A stretch of DNA of 64,000 bases. It comes from Pseudomonas sp. DC1.2 (GTDB taxonomy: Bacteria > Pseudomonadota > Gammaproteobacteria > Pseudomonadales > Pseudomonadaceae). The stretch lies in the NCBI RefSeq assembly GCF_034351645.1, contig NZ_CP133782.1:129001-193000 (forward strand), written 5' to 3'. Numbering within the stretch: the first letter of the stretch is position 1; each line of letters begins with the position of its first letter. A program made the position numbers and the translations under genes. Shown one piece after another: positions 9,600-16,965 of this stretch. The notes under the pieces were generated by a model. The model was not told where the DNA came from, did no database searches, and saw nothing but the letters and a program-made list of their open reading frames with translations.

Positions 9600-10340
9600 T
9601 TAAACCAACCCACCATTGGCGCGCAAAATCTGCCCGTTGACCCACGCCGAATCCGGCCCCACCAGAAACGACACGACGCGAGCGATGTCTTCAGGCTGAC
9701 CCAAACGCTCCAGCGGCGGCATTTTGGCGAAGTTCTGGATCTGCTCTTCACTCTTGCCATGCAAAAACAGCTCGGTCGCCACTGGCCCTGGCGCCACGGC
9801 ATTCACCGTAATGTTGCGCCCACGCATTTCTTTGGCGAAGACCTGCGTCAGCGACTCCACCGCCGCTTTGCTGGCGATGTATACCGCGTAGCCCGGCAGG
9901 TTCATGCCGACCGTACTGCTGGAGAAATTGACGATTCGCCCGCCGTCGTTCATGCGTGTCGCCGCTTCACGCAAGGTATTGAAGGTGCCTCGGGCGTGGA
10001 TGTTGAAGGTCTGTTCGAACAGCTCATCAGTGTGTTGCGCCAGCGGCATCACGTTGAGAATGCCGGCGTTGTTGACCAGCACATCGACCTTGCCCAGTTG
10101 CGCTTCGGTCTCATCAAACAGTCGGCGCACGTCCTCGGCACTGGCCACGTCAGCCTTGACCGCTATGGCTTGATGCCCGGCCTGGCGCAATTCGACTGCC
10201 AGCTTAGAGGCCTCGATGGCGCTGTTGGCGTAGTTGATGGTGACGGCGAAACCTTCACTGGCCAGTTGCTTGGCGATCACTGCGCCAATGCCGCGCGAGG
10301 CGCCGGTCACGATGGCAACTTTCGACGTTTGAGTCGTCAT
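9600..10340 (-). CDS. SDR-family oxidoreductase
   Basis: A 246-residue classical short-chain dehydrogenase/reductase of the FabG-like group. It shows the cofactor motif TGASRGIG at residues 13-20, NNAG at about 89-92 and the catalytic Tyr/Lys in YAVYIASKAAVESL, with the Ser in FSSSTVGM. The substrate is unknown; the family mostly reduces carbonyls with NADPH. SDR genes of this type usually face a divergent LysR regulator. Here the divergent position is occupied by the bacteriocin island, and a LysR 3' remnant lies at its far end (16578-16903). Confidence 0.85.
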   Translation of the reverse strand: MTTQTSKVAIVTGASRGIGAVIAKQLASEGFAVTINYANSAIEASKLAVELRQAGHQAIAVKADVASAEDVRRLFDETEAQLGKVDVLVNNAGILNVMPLAQHTDELFEQTFNIHARGTFNTLREAATRMNDGGRIVNFSSSTVGMNLPGYAVYIASKAAVESLTQVFAKEMRGRNITVNAVAPGPVATELFLHGKSEEQIQNFAKMPPLERLGQPEDIARVVSFLVGPDSAWVNGQILRANGGLV

Positions 10341-10630
10341 GGCGTTGATTCCTTTAGAGGTGTTTGATTGGGTGAAGCCAGACTCACATGTTTACTCAAG
10401 CTGATAAACGGGAGTGTAAGCCGCAACCCCAGAAACTTCCGTCACCTTGGTTGGACCCGTAAGGCCGGCTGCCTTCTAAAGAATAGGCAGTGGTGGCGGA
10501 GTATGATGCTGTAGCCCTCTACCTGCCCCTCCCTCAATAAAAATGGCGATAAGCCGGTATTTGACCACTGGCTTACGGCGGTTACTCTTCGGCCCTCATA
10601 AATGGATTTGACCTGTGAAGAGTGCTGATA
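10341..10630. other. Intergenic region before the bacteriocin gene
   Basis: This stretch of 290 bases must hold the promoters of the SDR gene and of the bacteriocin. I looked for a LexA box and for the PrtN-type pyocin box and found no convincing copy of either. No LysR helix-turn-helix remnant is visible. Confidence 0.4.
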
Positions 10631-12022
10631 ATGCCCCAGAAATTGTCTGAGGAAAGTGATGAAACACTCAAGCGCCGAGGGCTGGTACGGTGTAAAACAT
10701 GGACCTACGTCATTACTCCGATACCGCACAGCATGGAGCCATCTGGCCCCTCTAAAGCAAAAATTGCCTCAGTGCGTGAGCGGGAACAAAAGGAAGAGAT
10801 CCATCGATACGAAGCGCTTCAAAAAGCCGAGCGCGCCCGACAAGAGGAATTTCTTCGTCGATGTGACGAACGTGAAAAAGCCGAGTTACTAAAACCTCCT
10901 CCCGTTCAGGACTGCACATTTGCCAAATCCACTAGCGTGGCGAAGGGGCACGTCTGCCATCCGAACGGCACAGTCCCGTTTGAGGGCTTGGGCAATTACG
11001 GCACCTATGCCGTGCTCAGCACCCGCGAGGCCATCACCTCGGCGGGCACACCTCTTCAACTGATCGGTGGCTCAACCACGGCACTGACCTTGGCTGGCCG
11101 AGTCGGTGGCTCGTTGTCGATGGGTTTGTCCGGTGCTGCCGTCAGCGCAGGTGTTGTCGCGGGAGGTATTGCGGGTACCGTCGCGATGCTCTGGCCCAAT
11201 ACCTTTGCGTCTGACGCCGCGTTTTACAACACCGAAGAATTCGCCAATCTGGCCGCCGCCAACATTGGTGTACGGATCAACGTCAAACACCTACCCGGTG
11301 AATCAGTCAGCGCGTTCGGGGTATACACCGGCAATAACTCCGCGTGGCGAAGTGTCCCGGTGATTGCTGCCACCGCACGCGGTGATCAATTGGTCGCGGA
11401 TCTGGGTGACGGCGTAGAGTTGATCTGGACACCTGCCGTCGATACCGGCAGCGTGCTGGGCATTCCAGCGCTGGAAGGTGCCCCGCAATTACCTGCGGCG
11501 TTTGTCTTTCCCGAAGCCGACCAGGCCGAGCAACGCTATGAGCATCCGGCTAACCCACCGGACTTCCGGGACGCCATTATCTGGTTTCCGAGTCAGCCGC
11601 AAATCCTGCCGGTCTACATCTCGCTCAATGTGCGTGGTGCGCCGGGCGTGGTCACAGGCGTGGGTCAAGACGTGACGGGGATTTGGCTCGCTGGGGCAGG
11701 CATTGGGCTGGGTTCCCCAATCCCAACGCGAATTGCCGACCAGCTCAGAGGGCGCGCGTTTTCGAGTTTTGGCTCGTTCAGACGGGCGTTCTGGGTGTCT
11801 GTTTCGAGAGATCCTGAGTTGAGTTCGCAGTTCTCACCGAGAGACCTTGATCGTATGCGTGCTGGCAGAGCGCCGCGCGTCGACATTGCAGATATTGCAG
11901 GCTCTAGAATTTCACATGAGATACATCACGTTGAGTTAATTTCTGAAGGTGGAGAGGTTTACGACGTGGATAATCTACGGGTCAACACTCCCAAAAATCA
12001 TATTGAAGTACACCAGGATTAA
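10631..12022 (+). CDS. S-type pyocin/colicin-like bacteriocin with HNH DNase tip
   Basis: A 463-residue toxin. Residues 45-90 are a charged coiled coil (REREQKEEIHRYEALQKAER). A glycine/alanine-rich hydrophobic region follows at about 135-185, then the S-type pyocin domain (VADLGDGVELIWTPAVD to PVYISLNVRGAPGVVTG) up to about residue 345. The end is a colicin E9-type HNH DNase with SPIPTRIADQLRG and the metal site HEIHHVELISEGG...NTPKNHIEVH (HH-N-H-H). It would cut target-cell DNA; its immunity protein follows after nine bases. It is shorter than most S pyocins and has no obvious receptor-binding domain, so the delivery route is uncertain. The start could also be GTG 10622. Confidence 0.85.
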   Translation: MPQKLSEESDETLKRRGLVRCKTWTYVITPIPHSMEPSGPSKAKIASVREREQKEEIHRYEALQKAERARQEEFLRRCDEREKAELLKPPPVQDCTFAKSTSVAKGHVCHPNGTVPFEGLGNYGTYAVLSTREAITSAGTPLQLIGGSTTALTLAGRVGGSLSMGLSGAAVSAGVVAGGIAGTVAMLWPNTFASDAAFYNTEEFANLAAANIGVRINVKHLPGESVSAFGVYTGNNSAWRSVPVIAATARGDQLVADLGDGVELIWTPAVDTGSVLGIPALEGAPQLPAAFVFPEADQAEQRYEHPANPPDFRDAIIWFPSQPQILPVYISLNVRGAPGVVTGVGQDVTGIWLAGAGIGLGSPIPTRIADQLRGRAFSSFGSFRRAFWVSVSRDPELSSQFSPRDLDRMRAGRAPRVDIADIAGSRISHEIHHVELISEGGEVYDVDNLRVNTPKNHIEVHQD

Positions 12023-12031
12023 GGTGCAGCC

Positions 12032-12307
12032 ATGAGCGATCCATTTATCAAAAACAGCCTTGCAGATTACACAGAAAACGAGTTCGTGAAATTTCTTGAA
12101 GAAATATTTAGAGAGGATGTTGCTCCGACCGGCGAGCGAGCCGATGTGCTTGTTTTGCATTTCAATAAAATTGTCGGTCACCCCAGTAAAATGAACTTGA
12201 TTTATCGCCCGGAGCCGGGAGCCGACACATCTGCTGAAGGCATCACCAAGACCATCAAAGAGTGGCGCGAAGCCAATGGCCTACCGGGCTTTAAGCCTCG
12301 CTTCTGA
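12032..12307 (+). CDS. Colicin/pyocin DNase immunity protein 1 (Im9 family)
   Basis: A 91-residue acidic protein of the Im2/Im7/Im8/Im9 fold. The conserved helix III stretch NLIYRPEPG and the following EGITKTIKEWREANGLPGFKP are clear, while the helix I-II part (SLADYTENEFVKFLEEIF and following), which sets specificity in the family, differs from most later copies. It binds and blocks the DNase tip of the preceding gene. AAGGTG precedes the ATG. It is most like immunity protein 3 (13911-14186). Confidence 0.88.
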   Translation: MSDPFIKNSLADYTENEFVKFLEEIFREDVAPTGERADVLVLHFNKIVGHPSKMNLIYRPEPGADTSAEGITKTIKEWREANGLPGFKPRF

Positions 12308-12322
12308 TCGATCGTTCAGGAG

Positions 12323-12476
12323 TGTAGTGATCAACTAATTTCGGATACCTCGATAGGGGATTTTGACGCCATCGCTCGCTCGTAAATGGTCGGTGGCAGA
12401 TATCCCAGTTTCGAGTGCAGCCGTTCGTTGTTGTAAAACCCAAGAGGGTGTACTCAGTGATGTCGCGTATCGCTGT
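12323..12476 (-). mobile_element. IS3-type transposase 3' fragment, copy 1
   Basis: 154 bases. The reverse strand encodes the last part of an IS3-family OrfB: FYNNERLHSKLGYLPPTIYE, then the tail ending SEIS and a TGA at 12331-12333. The probable IS end TGTAGTGATCAAC starts at 12323. A frameshift breaks the frame near the GTACTC stretch. No left IS end remains: the fragment is fused straight to bacteriocin sequence at 12477. Confidence 0.75.
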
Positions 12477-12478
12477 AA

Positions 12479-12967
12479 CGCTATGAGCATCCGGCAAATC
12501 CACCGGACTTCCGGGACGCCATTATCTGGTTTCCGAGTCAGCCGCAAATCCTGCCGGTCTACATCTCGCTCAATGTGCGTGGTGCGCCGGGCGTGGTCAC
12601 AGGCGTGGGTCAAGACGTGACGGGGATTTGGCTCGCTGGGGCAGGCATTGGGCTGGGTTCCCCAATCCCAACGCGAATTGCCGACCAGCTCAGAGGGCGC
12701 GAGTTCTCAAGCTTTGATGCGTTCAGGAAGGCGTTTTGGGTTGAGGTTGGAAATGACTCAGAACTGAGCAGGCAATTCAATCAGCAAAACATAGGTCGCA
12801 TGCACGATGGCTATGCACCCAATGCTCGCTACAACGATGCTATAGGGAAAAGAAAAGTTTTTGAATTGCATCATATTGACTTGGTGTCGGAAGGTGGAGA
12901 AGTTTACGACGTAGATAATCTGCGGATTAACACTCCTAAAAATCACATCGATATTCATCGAGGTTAG
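12479..12967 (+). pseudogene. Orphan bacteriocin DNase cassette 2 (no N-terminal domains)
   Basis: The frame is open for 162 residues from RYEHPANPPDF, the point where it matches residue about 302 of the full toxin, directly after a TAA. It has no ATG in frame; the first possible start is GTG 12575, without a ribosome site. The linker region is almost identical to the full-length gene. The DNase part then diverges (EVGNDSELSRQFNQQNIGRM) but keeps an intact HNH site: FELHHIDLVSEGG...NTPKNHIDIH. It is best read as a stored toxin tip, not an independent secreted toxin. Confidence 0.8.
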
Positions 12968-12977
12968 TAGGTACGCC

Positions 12978-13241
12978 ATGAACAACAGTTTCTCGGACTA
13001 CACCGAAGCTCAGTTTATTCGCCTCATGCAGGAAATATTTACGGCTAACAATAACGGTACTCCCGACGACGTCCTGGGCGAGCTTTTGGACCAATTTTGT
13101 AAACTTGCGGAGCACCCCGATGGGACTGATTTGATCTACTACCCTGAATCGGAAGATCAATGCACCCCGGAAGGTATCACCGAAACTGTGAAAAAATGGC
13201 GCGAAGCCAACGGCTTGCCAGGCTTTAAGCCTCGCTTCTGA
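12978..13241 (+). CDS. Orphan immunity protein 2 (Im9 family)
   Basis: An 87-residue Im9-type protein: SFSDYTEAQFIRLMQEIF, DLIYYPESEDQ and EGITETVKKWREANGLPGFKP. The variable N-terminal half is close to immunity protein 5 but differs from 1, 3 and 4. It follows the DNase tip of cassette 2 by ten bases, so the pair is kept as a unit. Unlike the truncated toxin it has a complete frame, and it could be expressed to protect the cell. Confidence 0.85.
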   Translation: MNNSFSDYTEAQFIRLMQEIFTANNNGTPDDVLGELLDQFCKLAEHPDGTDLIYYPESEDQCTPEGITETVKKWREANGLPGFKPRF

Positions 13242-13256
13242 TCGATCTTTCAGGAG

Positions 13257-13410
13257 TGTAGTGATCAACTAATTTCGGATACCTCGATAGGGGATTTTGA
13301 CGCCATCGCTCGCTCGTAAATGGTCGGTGGCAGATATCCCAGTTTCGAGTGCAGCCGTTCGTTGTTGTAAAACCCAAGAGGCTGTACTCAGTGATGTCGC
13401 GTATCGCTGC
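13257..13410 (-). mobile_element. IS3-type transposase 3' fragment, copy 2
   Basis: The same 154-base fragment as at 12323-12476, with a few base changes (GGCTGTACTC instead of GGGTGTACTC) and the same fusion point to bacteriocin sequence. Confidence 0.75.
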
Positions 13411-13412
13411 AA

Positions 13413-13901
13413 CGCTATGAGCATCCGGCAAATCCACCGGACTTCCGGGACGCCATTATCTGGTTTCCGAGTCAGCCGCAAATCCTGCCGGTCTACATCT
13501 CGCTCAATGTGCGTGGTGCGCCGGGCGTGGTCACAGGCGTGGGTCAAGACGTGACGGGGATTTGGCTCGCTGGGGCAGGCATTGGGCTGGGTTCCCCAAT
13601 CCCAACGCGAATTGCCGACCAGTTCAGAGGGCGCGAGTTTTCAAGTTTCAACTCGTTTAGACGGGCGTTCTGGGTGGCTGTTTCGAGAGATCCTGAGTTG
13701 AGTTCGCAGTTCTCACCGAAAGACCTTGATCGTATGCGTGCAGGAAGTGCTCCACGCGCCACAGAGGTTGATATGGTGGGTATGAGACAGTCCCACGAGA
13801 TACATCACGTTGAGTTGATTTCTGAAGGCGGTGAGGTCTACAACGTTGATAATCTTCGGGTCAACACCCCTAAAAATCATGTCGAAGTACATCAGGGTTA
13901 A
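13413..13901 (+). pseudogene. Orphan bacteriocin DNase cassette 3
   Basis: 162 codons from RYEHPANPPDF. Here the TAA before the cassette is CAA, so the frame opens slightly farther (to a TGA at 13392), but there is still no ATG. The tip closely resembles that of the full-length toxin: SRDPELSSQFSPKDLDRMRAG and HEIHHVELISEGGEVY...NTPKNHVEVH. It differs in the segment before the HNH motif (ATEVDMVGMRQS). The HNH residues are intact. Confidence 0.8.
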
Positions 13902-13910
13902 GGTAACAAC

Positions 13911-14186
13911 ATGAGCGATCCATTCATCAAAAACAGCCTCTCGGACTACACCGAATATGAGTTCGTTAAATTCTTGGAAGAGCTTTTTAAGGAGGATGTT
14001 GCACCGACAGATGTCCGTGCAGACATCCTTTTGTTTCATTTCAGGAAAATCATCGGACACCCATGCGGTGCGGATTTGATTTACCACCCTGAGCCGGGAG
14101 CCGACACATCTGCTGAAGGCATCACCAAGACCATCAAAGAGTGGCGCGAAGCCAATGGCCTACCGGGCTTTAAGCCTCGCTTCTGA
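13911..14186 (+). CDS. Orphan immunity protein 3 (Im9 family)
   Basis: A 91-residue protein closely related to immunity protein 1: it begins MSDPFIKNSLSDYTEYEF and shares EPGADTSAEGITKTIKEWRE. Differences concentrate in helix II (VRADILLFHFRKIIGHPCG against ERADVLVLHFNKIVGHPSK), the specificity region of the family. A closely similar toxin tip precedes it. Confidence 0.85.
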   Translation: MSDPFIKNSLSDYTEYEFVKFLEELFKEDVAPTDVRADILLFHFRKIIGHPCGADLIYHPEPGADTSAEGITKTIKEWREANGLPGFKPRF

Positions 14187-14201
14187 TCGATCTTTCAGGA
14201 G

Positions 14202-14355
14202 TGTAGTGATCAACTAATTTCGGATACCTCGATAGGGGATTTTGACGCCATCGCCCGCTCGTAAACGGTCGGTGGCAGATATCCCAGTTTCGAGTGCAGC
14301 CGTTCGTTGTTGTAAAACCCAAGAGGGTGTACTCAGTGATGTCGCGTATCGCTGT
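14202..14355 (-). mobile_element. IS3-type transposase 3' fragment, copy 3
   Basis: Third copy of the 154-base transposase end, almost identical to copy 1. From this copy on, the CGCTCGTAAATGG of copies 1-2 reads CGCTCGTAAACGG, a marker shared by copies 3-5. Confidence 0.75.
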
Positions 14356-14357
14356 AA

Positions 14358-14852
14358 CGCTATGAGCATCCGGCAAATCCACCGGACTTCCGGGACGCCA
14401 TTATCTGGTTTCCGAGTCAGCCGCAAATCCTGCCGGTCTACATCTCGCTCAATGTGCGTGGTGCGCCGGGCGTGGTCACAGGCGTGGGTCAAGACGTGAC
14501 GGGGATTTGGCTCGCTGGGGCAGGCATTGGGCTGGGTTCCCCAATCCCAACGCGAATTGCCGACCAGCTCAGAGGGCGCGAGTTCTCAAGCTTTGATGCG
14601 TTCAGGAAGGCGTTTTGGGTTGAGGTTGGAAATGACTCAGAACTGAGCAGGCAATTCAATCAAGACAACATTAAACGGCTTGTAAAGGGACTGGCACCAA
14701 CGACTCGCGTGCGTGATCAGATAGGAAAGCGGATTTCCTTTGAGTTGCACCATGTTGAGCGTATCGCTGACGGCGGTGCTGTTTATCATGTGGATAACCT
14801 GCGGGCTAACACCCCAAAAAATCATATAGATATTCATAGGGAGGCTCAGTGA
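14358..14852 (+). pseudogene. Orphan bacteriocin DNase cassette 4
   Basis: 164 codons from RYEHPANPPDF after a TAA. The DNase part shares EVGNDSELSRQFNQ with cassette 2 and then becomes DNIKRLVKGLAPTTRVRDQ. The HNH site is intact: FELHHVERIADGGAVYHVDN...TPKNHIDIH. The stop overlaps the immunity start (TGATG). The first 220 codon-bases are almost identical to the other cassettes. Confidence 0.8.
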
Positions 14853-15112
14853 TGGAGCTTAAGGGCGCACTTTCTGATTACACCGAAGACCAGTTCAAAG
14901 CATTGATTCAGTCTATAAAAGACTGTGAAGGGACCGAGGATTTTCAGGCTGGGTTAATAGAACACCTGAACAGCCTTGCAGCGGGTGCCGGTGGTTCTGA
15001 CCTGATCTATTATCCTGAAAATGGTTCGGACAACTCAGCAGAAGGAGTCGTGCAGGCAATTCAGGCTTGGTGCTTGGCCAACGAACTACCAGGCTTTAAG
15101 CCTCGCTTCTGA
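14852..15112 (+). CDS. Orphan immunity protein 4 (Im9 family)
   Basis: An 86-residue Im9-type protein, the most divergent of the five: ALSDYTEDQFKALIQSIKD, SDLIYYPENGSDNSAEGVV and AWCLANELPGFKP. The ATG at 14852 has GGGAGG seven bases upstream, the best ribosome site in the array, and overlaps the toxin stop by one base. A GTG at 14849 would add one residue. Confidence 0.85.
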   Translation: MELKGALSDYTEDQFKALIQSIKDCEGTEDFQAGLIEHLNSLAAGAGGSDLIYYPENGSDNSAEGVVQAIQAWCLANELPGFKPRF

Positions 15113-15127
15113 TCGATCTTTCAGGAG

Positions 15128-15281
15128 TGTAGTGATCAACTAATTTCGGATACCTCGATAGGGGATTTTGACGCCATCGCCCGCTCGTAAACGGTCGGTG
15201 GCAGATATCCCAGTTTCGAGTGCAGCCGTTCGTTGTTGTAAAACCCAAGAGGCGGTACTCAGTGATGTCGCGTATCGCTGT
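15128..15281 (-). mobile_element. IS3-type transposase 3' fragment, copy 4
   Basis: Fourth copy of the 154-base fragment, carrying the GGCGGTACTC variant shared with copy 5, and the same junction to bacteriocin sequence. Confidence 0.75.
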
Positions 15282-15283
15282 AA

Positions 15284-15775
15284 CGCTATGAGCATCCGGC
15301 AAATCCACCGGACTTCCGGGACGCCATTATCTGGTTTCCGAGTCAGCCGCAAATCCTGCCGGTCTACATCTCGCTCAATGTGCGTGGTGCGCCGGGCGTG
15401 GTCACAGGCGTGGGTCAAGACGTGACGGGGATTTGGCTCGCTGGGGCAGGTATTGGGCTGGGTTCCCCAATCCCAACGCGAATTGCCGACCAGCTCAGAG
15501 GGCGCGAGTTCTCAAGCTTTGATGCGTTCAGGAAGGCGTTTTGGAAAGCAGTAGCAGGCGACCCTGAATTGAGTCGGCAATTCAATGAAGACAACTTAGA
15601 CCGTATACAGACAGGCTATGCACCAACTGCTCGGGATAAAGATACTGTAGGGAAAAGAAGTACGTTTGAACTGCATCACGTTGAGCGTATTGCTGACGGC
15701 GGAGCCGTATATGACGTGGATAATCTCAGGGCTAATACTCCCCAAAACCACATAGCCAATCACCGGAAACAATAG
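15284..15775 (+). pseudogene. Orphan bacteriocin DNase cassette 5
   Basis: 163 codons from RYEHPANPPDF after a TAA. The DNase part is a different variant (KAVAGDPELSRQFNEDNLDR) with FELHHVERIADGGAVYDVDN...TPQNHIANH. The HH-N-H-H residues remain, but the end is NHIANHRKQ where the other copies have NHIDIHR or NHVEVHQ. It has no translation start of its own. Confidence 0.8.
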
Positions 15776-15779
15776 ATCT

Positions 15780-16040
15780 ATGAAAAAAAGTATCTCGGAG
15801 TACACCGAAGCTGAGTTCATTCGCTTCATGCAGGAAATACGTGGGGCAAACAAGAGCGCATCAGACGAAGTGCTGGGCGAACTTTTGGAGCAATTCAGGC
15901 AGCTCACAGGCCACCCTGATGGCAGTGACCTAATCTACTACCCTGAAGACGGTGCAGATAATTCAAACGAAGGCATCACCGAAACTGTGAAAAAATGGCG
16001 CGAAGCCAATGGCCTACCGGGCTTTAAGCCTCGCTTCTGA
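15780..16040 (+). CDS. Orphan immunity protein 5 (Im9 family)
   Basis: An 86-residue Im9-type protein: SISEYTEAEFIRFMQEIRG, GSDLIYYPEDGADNSNEG and ITETVKKWREANGLPGFKP. It is closest to immunity protein 2. Four bases separate it from the cassette 5 toxin stop. The ribosome site is weak. Confidence 0.85.
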   Translation: MKKSISEYTEAEFIRFMQEIRGANKSASDEVLGELLEQFRQLTGHPDGSDLIYYPEDGADNSNEGITETVKKWREANGLPGFKPRF

Positions 16041-16055
16041 TCGATCGTTCAGGAG

Positions 16056-16209
16056 TGTAGTGATCAACTAATTTCGGATACCTCGATAGGGGATTTTGAC
16101 GCCATCGCCCGCTCGTAAACGGTCGGTGGCAGATATCCCAGTTTCGAGTGCAGCCGTTCGTTGTTGTAAAACCCAAGAGGCGGTACTCAGTGATGTCGCG
16201 TATCGCTGT
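16056..16209 (-). mobile_element. IS3-type transposase 3' fragment, copy 5
   Basis: Fifth and last copy of the 154-base fragment, identical in layout to copies 1-4 and followed by the truncated cassette 6. Confidence 0.75.
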
Positions 16210-16211
16210 AA

Positions 16212-16577
16212 CGCTATGAGCATCCGGCAAATCCACCGGACTTCCGGGACGCCATTATCTGGTTTCCGAGTCAGCCGCAAATCCTGCCGGTCTACATCTC
16301 GCTCAATGTGCGTGGTGCGCCGGGCGTGGTCACAGGCGTGGGTCAAGACGTGACGGGGATTTGGCTCGCTGGGGCAGGTATTGGGCTGGGTTCCCCAATC
16401 CCAACGCGAATTGCCGACCAGCTCAGAGGGCGCGAGTTCTCAAGCTTTGATGCGTTCAGGAAGGCGTTTTGGGTTGAGGTTGGAAATGACTCAGAACTGA
16501 GCAGGCAATTCAATCAAGACAACATTAAACGGCTTGTAAAGGGACTGGCACCAACGACTCGCGTGCGTGATCAGATA
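16212..16577 (+). pseudogene. Truncated orphan DNase cassette 6, HNH motif lost
   Basis: The frame runs from RYEHPANPPDF and copies cassette 4 exactly through the CGTGCGTGATCAGATA stretch ending at 16577. From 16578 the sequence changes to LysR gene sequence, so the HNH motif and the immunity gene are missing. The hybrid frame ends at 16640. This is the right boundary of the island. Confidence 0.8.
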
Positions 16578-16903
16578 ACTGCGTATCACGCACCACCGCC
16601 AGGCCGTTTCCGTTTGAATTTAGGGTCGATGGCGAACTGAAGGAAGTGGTCATCGACAGCGCGCTTTCAGTGTTCGGCGCGGAAATTTATGCGGCCTCGG
16701 CGATTGCCGGACTTGGCATCATCCAGTGCCCGCATTACCGGATGGAAGCGCTGATTGCCCAAGGGCTGGTGCAGGAAATCCTGACCGACACACCGCCGCC
16801 AACGATGCCGGTTTCCGTGCTGTACCCGCACAACCGACACCTGTCGCCACGGGTTCGGGTGTTTGTGGATTGGTTGGGGGAAGTGTTTGCGGGGGCGGTG
16901 TGA
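16578..16903 (+). pseudogene. 3' remnant of a LysR-family regulator gene
   Basis: The frame reads about 108 residues with the end of a LysR substrate-binding domain: RPFPFEFRVDGELKEVVIDS, AEIYAASAIAGLGIIQCP, HYRMEALIAQGLVQEILTD and SPRVRVFVDWLGEVF. The helix-turn-helix and most of the effector domain are absent, replaced by the bacteriocin array at 16577/16578. It probably derives from the regulator that once faced the SDR gene (9600-10340). Confidence 0.8.
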
Positions 16904-16915
16904 GCCGCGTCCCAA

Positions 16916-16950
16916 ATGATCGTTCCCACGCTCTGCGTGGGAACGATCAT
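16916..16950. repeat. REP-like inverted repeat
   Basis: Perfect 16-base arms (ATGATCGTTCCCACGC and its complement) around a TCT loop, between the LysR remnant and the convergent LacI-type gene. It belongs to the family seen at 22897, 26626, 33743 and 52203. It could also stop transcription from both sides. Confidence 0.8.
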
Positions 16951-16965
16951 GGCCTGAAAAATCCG

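Noticed and set aside
10341-10630. LexA or PrtN-type pyocin box before the bacteriocin
   Set aside because: I found no sequence close enough to CTGT-N8-ACAG or to the P-box to call.
12335-12613. Reverse-strand frame of 92 codons repeated in every cassette (for example 12335-12613)
   Set aside because: It runs antisense through the IS scrap and the toxin linker and is conserved only because the DNA is repeated; no ribosome site.
12270-16440. Regularly spaced direct repeats resembling a CRISPR or satellite array
   Set aside because: Units are about 930 bases, code for toxin tips and immunity proteins, and contain transposase scraps; they are a gene-cassette array.
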